DNA of 64,000 nt from contig NC_133333.1 in assembly GCF_042186555.1 (NCBI RefSeq), positions 222,706,757 to 222,770,756 on the forward strand, given 5' to 3'. This DNA is from Aquarana catesbeiana (lineage: Eukaryota > Chordata > Amphibia > Anura > Ranidae). Positions 22,635-32,492 of this stretch are shown here, piece after piece. Below the pieces are notes generated by a model. It made no database searches. It was not told the DNA's origin and saw only the letters and a program-made list of their open reading frames with translations. Each line of letters starts with the position of its first letter. Position 1 is the first letter of the stretch. A program made the translations under genes and the position numbers.

Positions 22635-25600
22635 TTATTCGGTTACATCAGCATCAGGTGCTTGGTAGCTGGTGGTGATCCAAGACTCATTCATTTTTAT
22701 GAAGGTCAGCCGATCGACCGAGTCGGTGGACAGACGCACCCTGTGATCGGTTACCACGCCTCCAGCAGCACTGAATGTGCGTTCCGAAAGAACGCTGGAT
22801 GCAGGACAGGCCAGTAGCTCAATTGCATACTGTGCAAGCTCTGGCCAGTGATCCATCCTCAAGACCCAGTAACCCAGAGGATTTTCGGTGGGAAAGGTGT
22901 CCAAGTCTGATCTTGCCCCTAGGTATTCCTGCACCATGTAAAACAGACGCTGGCGATGGTTGCTGGAACCGATCATACCTTGGGGCTGCGGACCAAAAAA
23001 TTGTCTGAACGCATCGGTCAGACGGCCACCTTCTCCACCGCTCCTTCTTTGACTGACCGAAGCCTCAGCAACACGTTGTCCAGAAACAGGAGTTTGTAAC
23101 CTCCCAGTCTCTGGGAACGCATTGCACAGACCTTTCTGCAAGGCCTCCCGAAGATGTTTCATCCTCTGCTCCCTCTGCGATGGCAAGATAAGGTCCGCAA
23201 CCTTACCCTTGTAACGTGGATCAAGGAGGGTTGCCAGCCAGTATTGGTCCTTCTCCTTGATACCACGAATACGAGGATCCTTACGCAGGCTTTGCAGGAT
23301 CAGGGAGGCCATGCAGCGTAGGTTTGCTGAGGCATTCGGTCCGGAGTCCTCTGGGTCACTAAGAACGACATGGTCCGCAGCCACCTCCTCCCAGCCACGT
23401 ACAAGTCCATGTGTTTCTTGGGACTGATCCCTTAAAGACTGCTGCTGATGCTGAGTGCCAGGCTCCACCTCCATACTGACACAATCTTCCTCCTCCTCCT
23501 CTTCCTCCTCGTCCTCTTCCTGTGTGATCGGCGGGCACGCAGGAACACTGTCTGGATAAAGGGGGCCTTGAGAGCTAAGGAAGTCCTCCTCTTCCTGCCT
23601 CTGTTCTGCCTCAAGTGCCCTGTCCATTATTCCACGCAGCGTGTGCTCCAACAGGTGGACAAGGGGGACAGTGTCACTGATGCATGCACTGTCACTGCTC
23701 ACCATCCTCGTGGCCTCCTCGAATGGTGACAGGACAGTGCATGCATCCCTGATCATGGCCCACTGGCGTGGGGAAAAAAAACCAAGCTCCCCTGACCCTG
23801 TCCTGGTGCCATAGTCGCACAGGTACTCATTGATGGCCCTCTGCTGCGTGTGCAGCCGCTGCAGCATGGCCAACGTTGAGTTCCACCTGGTGGGCATGTC
23901 ACAGATTAGGCGGTTCTTGGGCAGGTTAAACTCCTTTTGGAGGTCCGTCAGCCGAGCACTGGCATTATATGACCGGCGGAAATGCACACAGACTTTCCTG
24001 GCCTGCCTCAGGACATCCTGTAAGCCCGGGTACCTGCCCAAGAACCGCTGCACCACCAAGTTAAGGACGTGAGCCAAACAGGGCACATGGGTCATTTGTC
24101 CCTGTCGGAGGGCAGAGAGGAGGTTGGTGCCATTGTCGCAAACCACCATTCCTGCCTTAAGTTGGCGTGGCGTCAACCACCTCTGAACCTGCCCCTGCAG
24201 AGCTGACAGAACCTCTGCCCCAGTGTGGCTCCTGTCCCCCAAGCACACCAGCTCAAGCACCGCATGGCATCTTTTGGCCTGCGTACTTGCGTAGCCCCTT
24301 GAACGCCTACGGAGCACCGCTGGTTCCGAGGAAGAGGCCATGGAGGAAGAAGAAGAGGAGGGGGTGGAGGAGAGAGGTGTGTCACAATCAGCATTTTGGA
24401 GGCGTGGTGGCGGAACAACCTCCAACACTACTGCACCTTGTCCTGCATCCTTCCCAGCTGCCAGCAGAGTCACCCAATGCGCCGTGAAACTTAGGTAACG
24501 TCCCTGTCCATGCCTGCTGGACCATGAGTCAGCGGTAATATGCACCTTACCGCTGACCGCCCTGTCCAGCGAGGCATGGACATTGCCTTCCACATGCCGG
24601 TAGAGAGCCGGAATCGCCTTCCGTGAGAAAAAGTGGCGTTTGGGTACCTGCCACTGAGGAACCGCACATTCCACAAACTCACGGAAGGGGGCAGAGTCTA
24701 CCAACTGAAAAGGCAGCAGTTGAAGTGCTAGCAATTTTGCCAAGCTAGCATTCAACCGCTGGGCATGTGGATGGCTGGGAGCAAACTTCTTTCGGCGGTG
24801 CAGCAGCTGGGGCAGGGAAATTTGCCTGGTACAATCTGACGTCGGTGTACCAAAAGCAGATTGCCCACAAGTACTTGGCTGTGACACACCTAATTCTACA
24901 CCTTCATTCCTCTCACTGCAGGTCTCAGAGAGGACTGAAGGTCTAGTGGGGTTGGAAATCTCAGCTGATGAGGAGCAAGGAGAGATCCTCTTTGTTCTTT
25001 GGTGTGGGTCTTTTAGATACGCTTGCCAACGAACTGCATGGCAGGTCAACATATGTCTGGTCAAGCATGTGGTACCCAAGCGGGAGATATTTTGGCCACG
25101 CGAGATACGCTTGAGACATATGTTGCAAATAGCAGCGGTGCGATCTGATGCACTCGTCTCAAAAAAGGCCCACACCAAAGAACTTTTTGAATAACGCGCA
25201 GAGACTGCAGCGCCCTGCACATGTGGAGCTTTGGGCTGTGATGCAGTCAATGTGCTGCCCTTAGGCTGGCCCCTGGAGGGCATCCTGCCTCGTTGGTGAT
25301 GTGCTGCCGCCTCCTCCTCCTCCTCCTCCTCCTCCTCCTCCTCTCTCCTATCAGGCACCCACGTTGAGTCAGTGACCTCATCATCCCCTCCCTCCTCATC
25401 ACTGGAGCAAACCTGGCAGTATGCTGCAGCAGGGGGAGCATGACTGCCAGATTGCTGTCCTTCTTGGGCACCCCCTCTGTCCGCGCTCATGTTACTGCCT
25501 TCATCGAGCTCAGTATCGTCATCAGAGCCTTCCAAACGCTGGGCATCCTCCTGGAGCATGTACCCAACACTGTGGTCAAACAGTTCGAGGGAATCCTCAT

Positions 25601-25919
25601 GAGGACATGGTGGAGCTAGGGAAGGAGTCACTGATGACATTGAGCTGAGGGAAGAGGCCGCTGCTTTGCCAGACAAAGCACCCTGGGCATGGGTGAGAGA
25701 GGATGAGGAGGATGAGGACGGCTTGGTCATCCACTCGACCAAGTCTTCCGCATGTTGCGGCTCAACATGGCCAGCTGCCGAAAAAAAGGCCAAGCGTGTC
25801 CCATGGCCACGTGCTGATGAGGATGCACCGTCTCCACGACCAGCACTAGACACAGAGCCTGCTTGCCCTCTCTTATTGGCTTGTGACTGTCTGCCTCTCC
25901 TTCTTGGCCTTCCAGACAT
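22635..25919 (-). CDS. hAT transposase with BED zinc finger, intact
   Basis: The open frame is 1,107 codons from an upstream Met at 25958. I prefer the Met at codon 14 (25919, MSGRPRRRGR) because the related element at 53882 starts at the equivalent MSGR. In 1,107 numbering: a basic N-terminus, Ser- and Glu-rich linkers, a BED finger at about 255-312 with C278-x2-C281 and H302-x4-H307, the first catalytic-type motif TADSW (Asp477), the second CDNGTN (Asp608), MPTRWNS (688-694), a second acidic run (814-824), LLDPRYKGK (911-919), and the C-terminal hAT dimerisation domain with WPELA and ASSVLSERTFS (1053-1063, Glu1059). Most hAT transposases are 600-700 residues, so it is long through its low-complexity linkers. 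Cut-and-paste transposase of the nucleus; activity is not shown. Confidence 0.95.
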   Translation of the reverse strand: MSGRPRRRGRQSQANKRGQAGSVSSAGRGDGASSSARGHGTRLAFFSAAGHVEPQHAEDLVEWMTKPSSSSSSSLTHAQGALSGKAAASSLSSMSSVTPSLAPPCPHEDSLELFDHSVGYMLQEDAQRLEGSDDDTELDEGSNMSADRGGAQEGQQSGSHAPPAAAYCQVCSSDEEGGDDEVTDSTWVPDRREEEEEEEEEEEAAAHHQRGRMPSRGQPKGSTLTASQPKAPHVQGAAVSARYSKSSLVWAFFETSASDRTAAICNICLKRISRGQNISRLGTTCLTRHMLTCHAVRWQAYLKDPHQRTKRISPCSSSAEISNPTRPSVLSETCSERNEGVELGVSQPSTCGQSAFGTPTSDCTRQISLPQLLHRRKKFAPSHPHAQRLNASLAKLLALQLLPFQLVDSAPFREFVECAVPQWQVPKRHFFSRKAIPALYRHVEGNVHASLDRAVSGKVHITADSWSSRHGQGRYLSFTAHWVTLLAAGKDAGQGAVVLEVVPPPRLQNADCDTPLSSTPSSSSSSMASSSEPAVLRRRSRGYASTQAKRCHAVLELVCLGDRSHTGAEVLSALQGQVQRWLTPRQLKAGMVVCDNGTNLLSALRQGQMTHVPCLAHVLNLVVQRFLGRYPGLQDVLRQARKVCVHFRRSYNASARLTDLQKEFNLPKNRLICDMPTRWNSTLAMLQRLHTQQRAINEYLCDYGTRTGSGELGFFSPRQWAMIRDACTVLSPFEEATRMVSSDSACISDTVPLVHLLEHTLRGIMDRALEAEQRQEEEDFLSSQGPLYPDSVPACPPITQEEDEEEEEEEEDCVSMEVEPGTQHQQQSLRDQSQETHGLVRGWEEVAADHVVLSDPEDSGPNASANLRCMASLILQSLRKDPRIRGIKEKDQYWLATLLDPRYKGKVADLILPSQREQRMKHLREALQKGLCNAFPETGRLQTPVSGQRVAEASVSQRRSGGEGGRLTDAFRQFFGPQPQGMIGSSNHRQRLFYMVQEYLGARSDLDTFPTENPLGYWVLRMDHWPELAQYAIELLACPASSVLSERTFSAAGGVVTDHRVRLSTDSVDRLTFIKMNESWITTSYQAPDADVTE

Positions 25920-25950
25920 ACTAATGGCCTGTAGCTGCACTAAGCTGGGA

Positions 25951-26745
25951 TAGAACACCTGTAATTTTCTTCAAGTAGCTTTATATACTGTAACCAGACA
26001 AGCCTGCCTGTCAGTAGGAAGATAACAGGAACGGATCTAGCTGAACACTGTGAGCAGGACGCACTGTACTAAATGTAAATAGTCTAGCTGCCTGACCGTG
26101 GTACTAATAGGATCAAATAGAACACCTGTAATTTTCTTCAGGTAGCTTTATATACTGTAACCAGACAAGCCTGCCTGTCAGTAGGAAGATAACAGGAACG
26201 GATCTAGCTGTACACTGTGAGCAGGACGCACTGTACTAAATGTAAATAGTCTAGCTGCCTGACCGTGGTACTAATAGGATCAAATAGAACACCTGTAATT
26301 TTCTTCAGGTAGCTTTATATACTGTAACCAGACAAGCCTGCCTGTCAGTAGGAAGATAACAGGAACGGATCTAGCTGAACACTGTGAGCAGGACACACTG
26401 TACTAAATGTAAATAGTCTAGCTGCCTGACCGTGGTACTAATAGGATCAAATAGAACACCTGTAATTTTCTTCAGGTAGCTTTATATACTGTAACCAGAC
26501 AAGCCTGCCGGTCAGTAGGAATTTAACAGGAACGGATCTAGCTGAACACTGTGAGCAGGACGCACTGCACTAAATGTAAATAGCAGGAACGGATCTAGCT
26601 GAACACTGTGAGCAGGACGCACTGCACTAAATGTAAATAGTCTAGAAGATAACAGGAACGGATCTAGCTGAACACTGTGAGCAGGACGCACTGCACTAAA
26701 TGTAAATAGTCTAGATAGAAGATAACAGGAACGGATCTAGCTAAA
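25951..26745. repeat. hAT-a 5' subterminal satellite, 167-bp period
   Basis: The box TAGAACACCTGTAATTTTCT begins at 25951, 26118, 26285 and 26452, spacing exactly 167 bp. From about 26580 shorter units of about 60-75 bp repeat only the segment AACAGGAACGGATCTAGCTG. The array abuts the transposase start codon, so it lies where the promoter or 5' UTR is expected. Confidence 0.95.
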
Positions 26746-26749
26746 CTGA

Positions 26750-26815
26750 ATACAGTGTATATATATATATGCAACACCTGGGATGCATATATATACACAA
26801 TACACTGTAAGTGCA
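26750..26815. repeat. Hairpin with TA-rich arms in hAT-a
   Basis: ACAGTGTATATATATATATG is followed, after a short GC-containing loop, by CATATATATACACAATACACTGT, giving a long inverted repeat between the 167-bp array and the right terminus. It may be a transposase-binding or replication-prone structure; that is speculation. Confidence 0.6.
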
Positions 26816-28484
26816 GCTAACTGACTGACTGTTCTGCCTAATCTATCTAACTCAAATCAAATGACACTGTCTCTCTCTCTCTCTATCTCTCAGCACACCG
26901 GAACACACACTACACAGGGCCGCCGTGCAGGCGGCCTTATATAGTGTGGGGTGTGTACTAAATGCCCTGAGCCGTAATTGGCCAAAGCCACCCTGGCTTT
27001 GGCCAATTACAGCTCTCTCTACTGACAGCGCTGTGATTGGCCAAGCATGCGGGTCATAGTGCATGCTTGGCCAATCATCAGCCAGCAATGCACTGCGATG
27101 CCGCAGTGAATTATGGGCCGTGACGCGCCACACGAATTTAGCGCGAACGGCCCATAACGTTCGCAATTCGGCGAACGATCGAACAGCCGATGTTCGAGTC
27201 GAACATGGGTTCGACTCGAACACGAAGCTCATCCCTACTCTCTGAATTCTGTCTTTTAGCCAGTTTTCTATCCATTTACAAACTGATATTTCCAAGCCTG
27301 TAGACTTTAACTTACACATGAGCCGTGTGTGCGGAACTGTATCAAACGCTTTTGCAAAATCCAAATAAACCACGTCCACAGCCACCCCTCTGTCCAAGGT
27401 TTTACTTACCTCTTCATAAAAAGAAATCAGGTTTGTCTGACAACTTCTGTCTTTCATGAACCCATGCTGTCTGTTGCTTAAAATGTTTTTTTCCAGCAAG
27501 AACTCGTCTATGTGGTCTTTTATTAAACGCTCCAGTATCTTCCCGACTATAGAAGTTAAACTAACAGGTCTATAGTTACTTGGTAAAGACTTTGATCCCT
27601 TTTTAAATATAGGCACCACGTTCGCCCTGCGCCAATCCAGCGGTACTATTCCCGTCATTAATGAGTCCCTAAAAATTAGATACAATGGCTTTGAAATTAC
27701 AGAGCTCAATTCTTTTAGGATCCGTGGGTGGATGCCATCAGGTCCAGGTGCTTTATCCACCTTTATTCTGTCTAAATATTTCTGGACCATATCCCTTTTG
27801 AGCCATTGTGGATCATTGGGGGCTGTGTCAATACCACCCCCCTTATGGACATGAGCTTCCCCATGCTCTTTTGTATATACAGAGCTGAAGAAAGTATTTA
27901 ATAAATTAGCCTTCTCCTTGTCCCCAGTCACCCACTCTAGATTATTTTGTAAAGGGCCTACATGCTCAGACCTGACCTTTTTACTATTAATATATTTGAA
28001 GAATTTTTTGGGGTTTGTCCTACTATTTTTTGCGATCTCTCGTTCATTTTGAATTTTTGCACCCTTGATTTCCTTTTTACATATTCTGTTAAATTCTTTG
28101 TAGCATTTAAATGACACTAGTGTTCCTTCATTTTTATATTTTTTAAAAGCTCTTTTCTTATTGTTTATAGCTTTTCTAACTTTGACCGTGAGCCACATAG
28201 GTTTTCTTTTTAGCCTTTTAAACTTATTGCCCATGGGAATATACTTTGCAGTGAGGTCCCAAACAGTCTTTTTGAAGAATTCCCATTTCTGTTCTATGTT
28301 TATCGCTGCCAATATTCCCTCCCAGTCTAAGTCCTCGAGAGCAGCCCTCATCCTTGGAAAATTTGCTCTCTTGAAGTTAAGTGTTTTTATCTTTCCCTTA
28401 TGTATTTCTTGTTTACAGCTAACATCAAATGAAATCATGTTATGGTCACTGCTACCCAGGTGTTCCTTTATCTGCACATTAGTA

Positions 28485-28917
28485 AACTCTAGCTAAAAAG
28501 ATTATTGCAATGCAGAGGCGGTATTGTTTTACCTGCCAATAGGTATGTAATTATATTCAAGCAGTCCTGTAATCCAGGCACTAAACAGACTTGTGCTTAA
28601 ATACATACAATAATTTTTTAAACAAACATGTAACTTATTAAATGGTGTTTTTTTAATATCTGCCCTATAATCATCATTTAAAGAATACCTCTCTCATGTA
28701 TTGTTGACATCTAAACTGGCCATGCAATATAAGAACAGTGCTGTATGTATATTAAACAACTTTTATCTTAAAATAAAGCTTTTGTCCTTGTTAAAATCAA
28801 TTTCTGATGATCCTATTTTGATATGTTTAAAGCCCACACCTCGACCCCCACACACGTACATACAAAAATGTAAGCATTGGGGTGCCTACATTGGAAAATG
28901 GCAATTGCACTACACAT
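28485..28917 (+). repeat. OR 3' flank, duplication copy B, second part
   Basis: This continues the match to copy A from AACTCTAGCTAAAAAG (copy A 852 onward) to ATTGGAAAATGGCAAT, where copy A switches to an L1 3' end. About 70 bp present in copy A are missing near 28590. Its frame 28701-28922 is the equivalent of the flank part of 1124-1328 and has no coding support. Confidence 0.92.
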
Positions 28918-28944
28918 GTTAGATATCACCACACACGCCAGTGT

Positions 28945-29435
28945 GAGTTCTGAATTCAAAATTCCAAGTTCCAGATTTCAAATTCTGAATGACACTTTCC
29001 AAATTCCAAATTCCATGTTCCAATTTTCAAATTCCAAATTGCAAGTTCTGAATTCCGGATTCCAAATTAAGAGTTCCAAATTCTAAAGTCTCAGTTATAA
29101 TTTCTGAGTTACGAATTCTGAAGTACAGCTTCTGAATTTGAAGTTCCAAATTCTGAATTCTGAATTTACTATTTTAAGTTCCATATTCTGAATTCTGAGT
29201 TCTAAATTTCAAATTCTGGATTCCAAATTTCAGGTTTCTGAGCTCTGAATTCCAAATTCCAAATTATGATTCCAAATTTTAAATTCCCAGTTCTGAATTG
29301 CAAACTCTAAATTCTAGATTCCCAGTTCCGAATTCCAAATTCGGAGTTTTAAATTCCAAATTCGGAGTTTTAAATTCCAAATTCCAAGTTCTGAATTCCA
29401 AATTCCAACTTCAGAATTTCGAAGTATGAATTCTT
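28945..29435. repeat. AATTC-rich minisatellite
   Basis: About 490 bp made of irregular 13-16 bp variants around TTCTGAATTCCAAATTCC. Short relatives of this array are present in both copies of the OR flank (about 680-835 and 19370-19510). It begins where homology with copy A stops. Confidence 0.9.
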
Positions 29436-29581
29436 AAGTCCCTGTCCGCTCTGATGGGAGAGAGAAACTCATGCTGCCACCACACAACAGTATCAGTCCT
29501 CTCTCCCAAAAACATCAGCTCAGACCTCTGCACTACCTAGGAGTGACAAAGGTATAGATAGATATATACAGCTGTGGGAAT

Positions 29582-30557
29582 CAGTGACATAACTAGAACC
29601 TTCAAGGCCCCAGTGCAAGAAACCATATAGGGCCCACCTGACCCCGGCTGCGGCCCTTTCCTCTGGTGGCGGAATGCCAGATTCCCGGTGCAAGTGGGAT
29701 CTTTGCAACCCAGGTAGTTCTGCCCCTGGCGTCAGTAGTTTTTTATTTTTGTTATTTTTTTAAAAAGTATTTTTATCATTTTATTTTTATGTTACAATAT
29801 TATTATTTTTATTATTTTAAAAAAAAATTTCTAGGGCCCCTGTTTGGAGGCTTTGGTCAGGGCTCTAAACAGACCTCTGATGTTTGACCTTTGAGACAGA
29901 CACAGTCTTCAATCTCCATCTCTGGAGTCTCAGCAGCACAGAATGAATGGACAGGAATAGCTCTGTACATATCTTCCCGTTCACTCACAAACGGAAGCAT
30001 AGTAAATACAGTTTACTATTCTTTAGTTATGAATGGACAGAGTCGGCGATCAGTACAGATCACTGACTCTATTCATTCAGACAAGGAAGTGGCTGGTAAA
30101 TGACACATTTACTGGCCCCTTCCCCACTCTCCATCCTGACAGCAACCCTTGCAGCAACCGACAGGAAAGGGAGAACCTGGCCAAGCTGCGGGGGATGAGG
30201 AGGGGCCAGGAGAGAGCACAATTGCCCAACAGAGTAAGTAGGGGGGCCGGAAGAGCACTTGAGGGAGAGGGAGGGGCCCATGAGAGAGCACAGGGGCCCG
30301 GGCAGCAAAGGGAAGCTGGATAGGATGTGCAGCAAGATGGCAGCATATAGAGGAACCAATCCAGTCCTCCTGCAGCCGCTGAATGCCTGCCAGAGGGAAA
30401 GGAGAAGAAGCAGGCATTCTGCGGCTGCATGAGGAGGGGATTGGTTCCTCTATATGCCCCCCCTCCTATTCAGTTGTACAGGGGGGCGCATGGGCCCTCT
30501 GGAGCATGGGGCTGGGTTGCAGTTGTGACCCTTGCGGCCCTTGCAGCTACATCCCTG
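29582..30557. mobile_element. Non-autonomous hAT-like element (976 bp)
   Basis: Termini CAGTGACATAACTAGAA on the left and the complement of CAGGGATGTAGCTGCAAG on the right are imperfect inverted repeats. Flanking 8-mers GTGGGAAT (29574-29581) and CTGGGAAT (30558-30565) match at 7 of 8, the hAT target length. There is no transposase; open frames inside are antisense or low complexity. Confidence 0.75.
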
Positions 30558-30754
30558 CTGGGAATATGATTATGAACATGTAACTGTCCATGCACATGTA
30601 TTCTTGCGATGAACATCAGTGAAAATCACAATGTATATTTCAGAATACCCACATCCTGAAAAAGCAGACAAGACCCAAGAAATGCATAGACGAATGGAAT
30701 ACCCAAAAATTTAAATTGTATCCTGAAGGTTATGAATATTATAAAGGAATTTTT

Positions 30755-31143
30755 AGTTTGCCAACAGTTTACACAGCGCTTTACAATCTAAAAGTTGGGG
30801 GAGGTTGTACAAAAGGTAATAGCTGCAGAGGATGATTTGATGGAGGTGACTCAAGTACAGTTTTTAGATGGAGGTGGGGTGGAATAATGAGTTGTCAAGG
30901 ACACTGTAGGGGCTGACCGGACATACTGGAGTAGGGAATTCCAGAGGATGGAAGAGGTTCTGGAGAAGTCCTGAAAGTGAGCATGGGAGGAGGTAAGGGA
31001 GCTAGAGAGCAAGATGTCATGGGAGGAGTAGGGTGGAACATTTGGATGATATCTTGAGATGAGGCTGGTGATGTTGCTGGGGGCAGTGTTGTAGATGACC
31101 TTGTATGTTGTTTTAAAATGCCAGAACAGTACAAACACCGTTC
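30755..31143 (-). mobile_element. L2-like LINE, 3' end fragment
   Basis: On the minus strand, codons from 31138 read as an L2-type ORF2 C-terminus: AP-N-ITSLISRYHP, then LWNSLLQYVRSAPTVS, the conserved Trp-Asn-Ser-Leu segment. It is followed by a tail that reads TTAGATTGTAAAGCGCTG toward the 3' end (about 30757-30790). The copy is 5'-truncated and dead. The same element type is present at 42061-44160. Confidence 0.75.
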
Positions 31144-31727
31144 AAATTACTTATTTTTGGAAAGTAGGCAGCCCGAAGTATTTAGTAAGAGGCATGGTGA
31201 GTTTTTTGAAGTTGTAATTTTCTGGCACAATGTTTTGGAAAATGAAGAAATTAAATAAATTATTTTTTTTCACAATTCTTTTTTACATACTGTCACGAGT
31301 GCAGTACAGAATCATAGGACAGGTGTGGCAGTGATCAGGGACACTGACTGGTGACAGTATGTAAAATAAGAAAAAAACACTTCAAAATGTTTTCTTTTTT
31401 TAACATTTTTTTTCTTTTTTTTACTGATTTTCTTTTTACACCCTTTCATCACATTAGTTCAGTGTCACCATAGTAACACTGTACTACTCTGGAGGGGTGA
31501 TCAGGGAGTGTTTGTTTTTACACTTTGATTGCTGTTGCAATGATGATCACTATAACAGCAAAGTTTTGAGCTGTCATGAATGGGTTACAATTTTATCAGC
31601 TGTGATTACTAGTGATCTGTGATTGGCTACAGTTAATCACATGGTACAGGGTGCTGTGATTGGCCCAGGTACCATGTGATAGCTGGGGACCAATCACAGT
31701 ATCACTGTATAGAAATCATAGCTGTTA
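31144..31727. other. Intergenic with a perfect 16-bp inverted repeat
   Basis: TTTTACATACTGTCAC (31281-31296) and its exact complement (31351-31366) flank 54 bp. No gene is recognised in this A/T-rich stretch. It may be part of an unidentified larger MITE, into which the element at 31728 inserted. Confidence 0.5.
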
Positions 31728-32138
31728 GGCCCCTTTCACACTGGGGCGGTGGATGCGTCGGCGGTAAAACACCGCTATTTTTAGCGGCGCTTTACCGTCA
31801 ATTTTGCGTCGCTATTCGGCCGCTAGCGGGGTGCTTTTACCCCCCCGCTAGTGGCCAAGAAAGGGTTAAAACCACCGCAAAGCGCTGCTGCAGCAGCGCT
31901 TTGTCGGCGGTATAGCCACGCTGCCCCATTGATTTCAATGGGCAGGAGCGGTGAAGGAGTGGTGTATCCAAAGATGCTGCTAGGAGGACTTTTTTAGCGT
32001 CCTGCCAGTGCACCACTCCAGTGTGAAAGCCCTCGGGGCTTTCACACTGGAGAGACAGCAGCAGCTCTTTCAGGGCGCTTTGCAGGCGCTATTTTTAGCG
32101 TTATAGCACCTGCAAAGCGCCTCAGTGTGAAAGGGGTC
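31728..32138. mobile_element. MITE with CCCCTTTCACACTG termini (411 bp)
   Basis: Left terminus GGCCCCTTTCACACTG, right terminus the complement of GACCCCTTTCACACTG, with TA directly outside each end (31726-31727 and 32139-32140). GC-rich interior with many AGCGGCGC-type boxes and an internal palindrome around 32030. No coding capacity. Superfamily not assigned. Confidence 0.75.
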
Positions 32139-32492
32139 TAATGAATGACATTCATTCATAACAGTTTTGTTGACGTTGTGATCATGTGATCACATAGCGA
32201 TCACGTGATCCCCGGGCTGCTCAAAGAGAGGCTAGGTACGGGGAGCTGAAATCCGCTGTGTCCCCCAGGGGATACACTGCGCACCCCAGGCATCCCAGAT
32301 GTATGTCATCCAGTCTGCCTGTGCCAGCCACTTGCAGTAAATGTACTGTTGGCAGTCGGCCAGTGGTTAAAGTGCCATGTTGGCCAACAGGGCACTTTAT
32401 TCAAAAAATGGCCAGCCTTCCCTGTCGCCAGTTGATATGTATCTTAAATTGATGTGTCCAGAATTGTCCTACTTGTCTGACTACAACACATT

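Larger units (their letters stand above)
20759..27237 (-). mobile_element. hAT transposon (hAT-a), coding-intact, 6,479 bp
   Basis: The ends are TAGGGATGAGC on the left and its complement GCTCATCCCTA on the right, flanked by a perfect 8-bp direct repeat CTCTCTGA (20751-20758 and 27238-27245), the hallmark of hAT insertion. Inside: an unbroken transposase on the minus strand (22635-25919), a 142-bp satellite downstream of it, a 167-bp satellite upstream of it, and a terminal region rich in TTCG motifs. The perfect target duplication and open frame suggest a young insertion. Confidence 0.95.
19801..28477 (-). pseudogene. CR1-b ORF2, split by hAT insertion
   Basis: Coding runs from 28477 down to 27246, then from 20758 down to the stop at 19801. 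It starts within the last endonuclease motif (SSDHN), then SPGPDG-like APGPDG, the palm A motif YLDFAKAFDTVPH (about 27331-27378), and, beyond the hAT, GVPQGSVLGP, FADD (about 20605-20620) and a complete C-terminus ending NITGY. The hAT entered between the codons for the palm A motif and FADD. With the hAT and one 8-bp copy removed the frame is continuous, with no other lesion seen, so the LINE was young when interrupted. The frame at 26852-28477 runs on into hAT sequence only by chance. Confidence 0.9.
19545..28484 (-). mobile_element. CR1-type LINE (CR1-b), split by hAT-a
   Basis: A second CR1-clade LINE on the minus strand, occupying 19545-20758 and 27246-28484 around the hAT. The 3' end has the same TAACTATG-type tail (19545-19565) and an A/T-run (19610-19638) in the 3' UTR. 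The copy is 5'-truncated at the end of its endonuclease domain. It interrupts the OR flank with a direct repeat of AACTCTA at 19538-19544 and 28485-28491, a target duplication of about 7 bp. Sequence differs widely from CR1-a, so it is another subfamily. Confidence 0.9.

Noticed and set aside
23432..25471. Other frames inside the hAT-a transposase region, for example 23448-23729 plus and 25247-25471 minus
   Set aside because: Shadows of the 1,094-codon transposase frame and its acidic codon repeats.
26852..27245. C-terminal 130 codons of the frame 26852-28477
   Set aside because: The LINE protein runs into hAT terminal sequence at the insertion site; the extension is not a real fusion protein.
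30033..30430. Several 96-117-codon frames on both strands
   Set aside because: They lie inside a GC-rich non-autonomous hAT-like element and overlap each other antisense.
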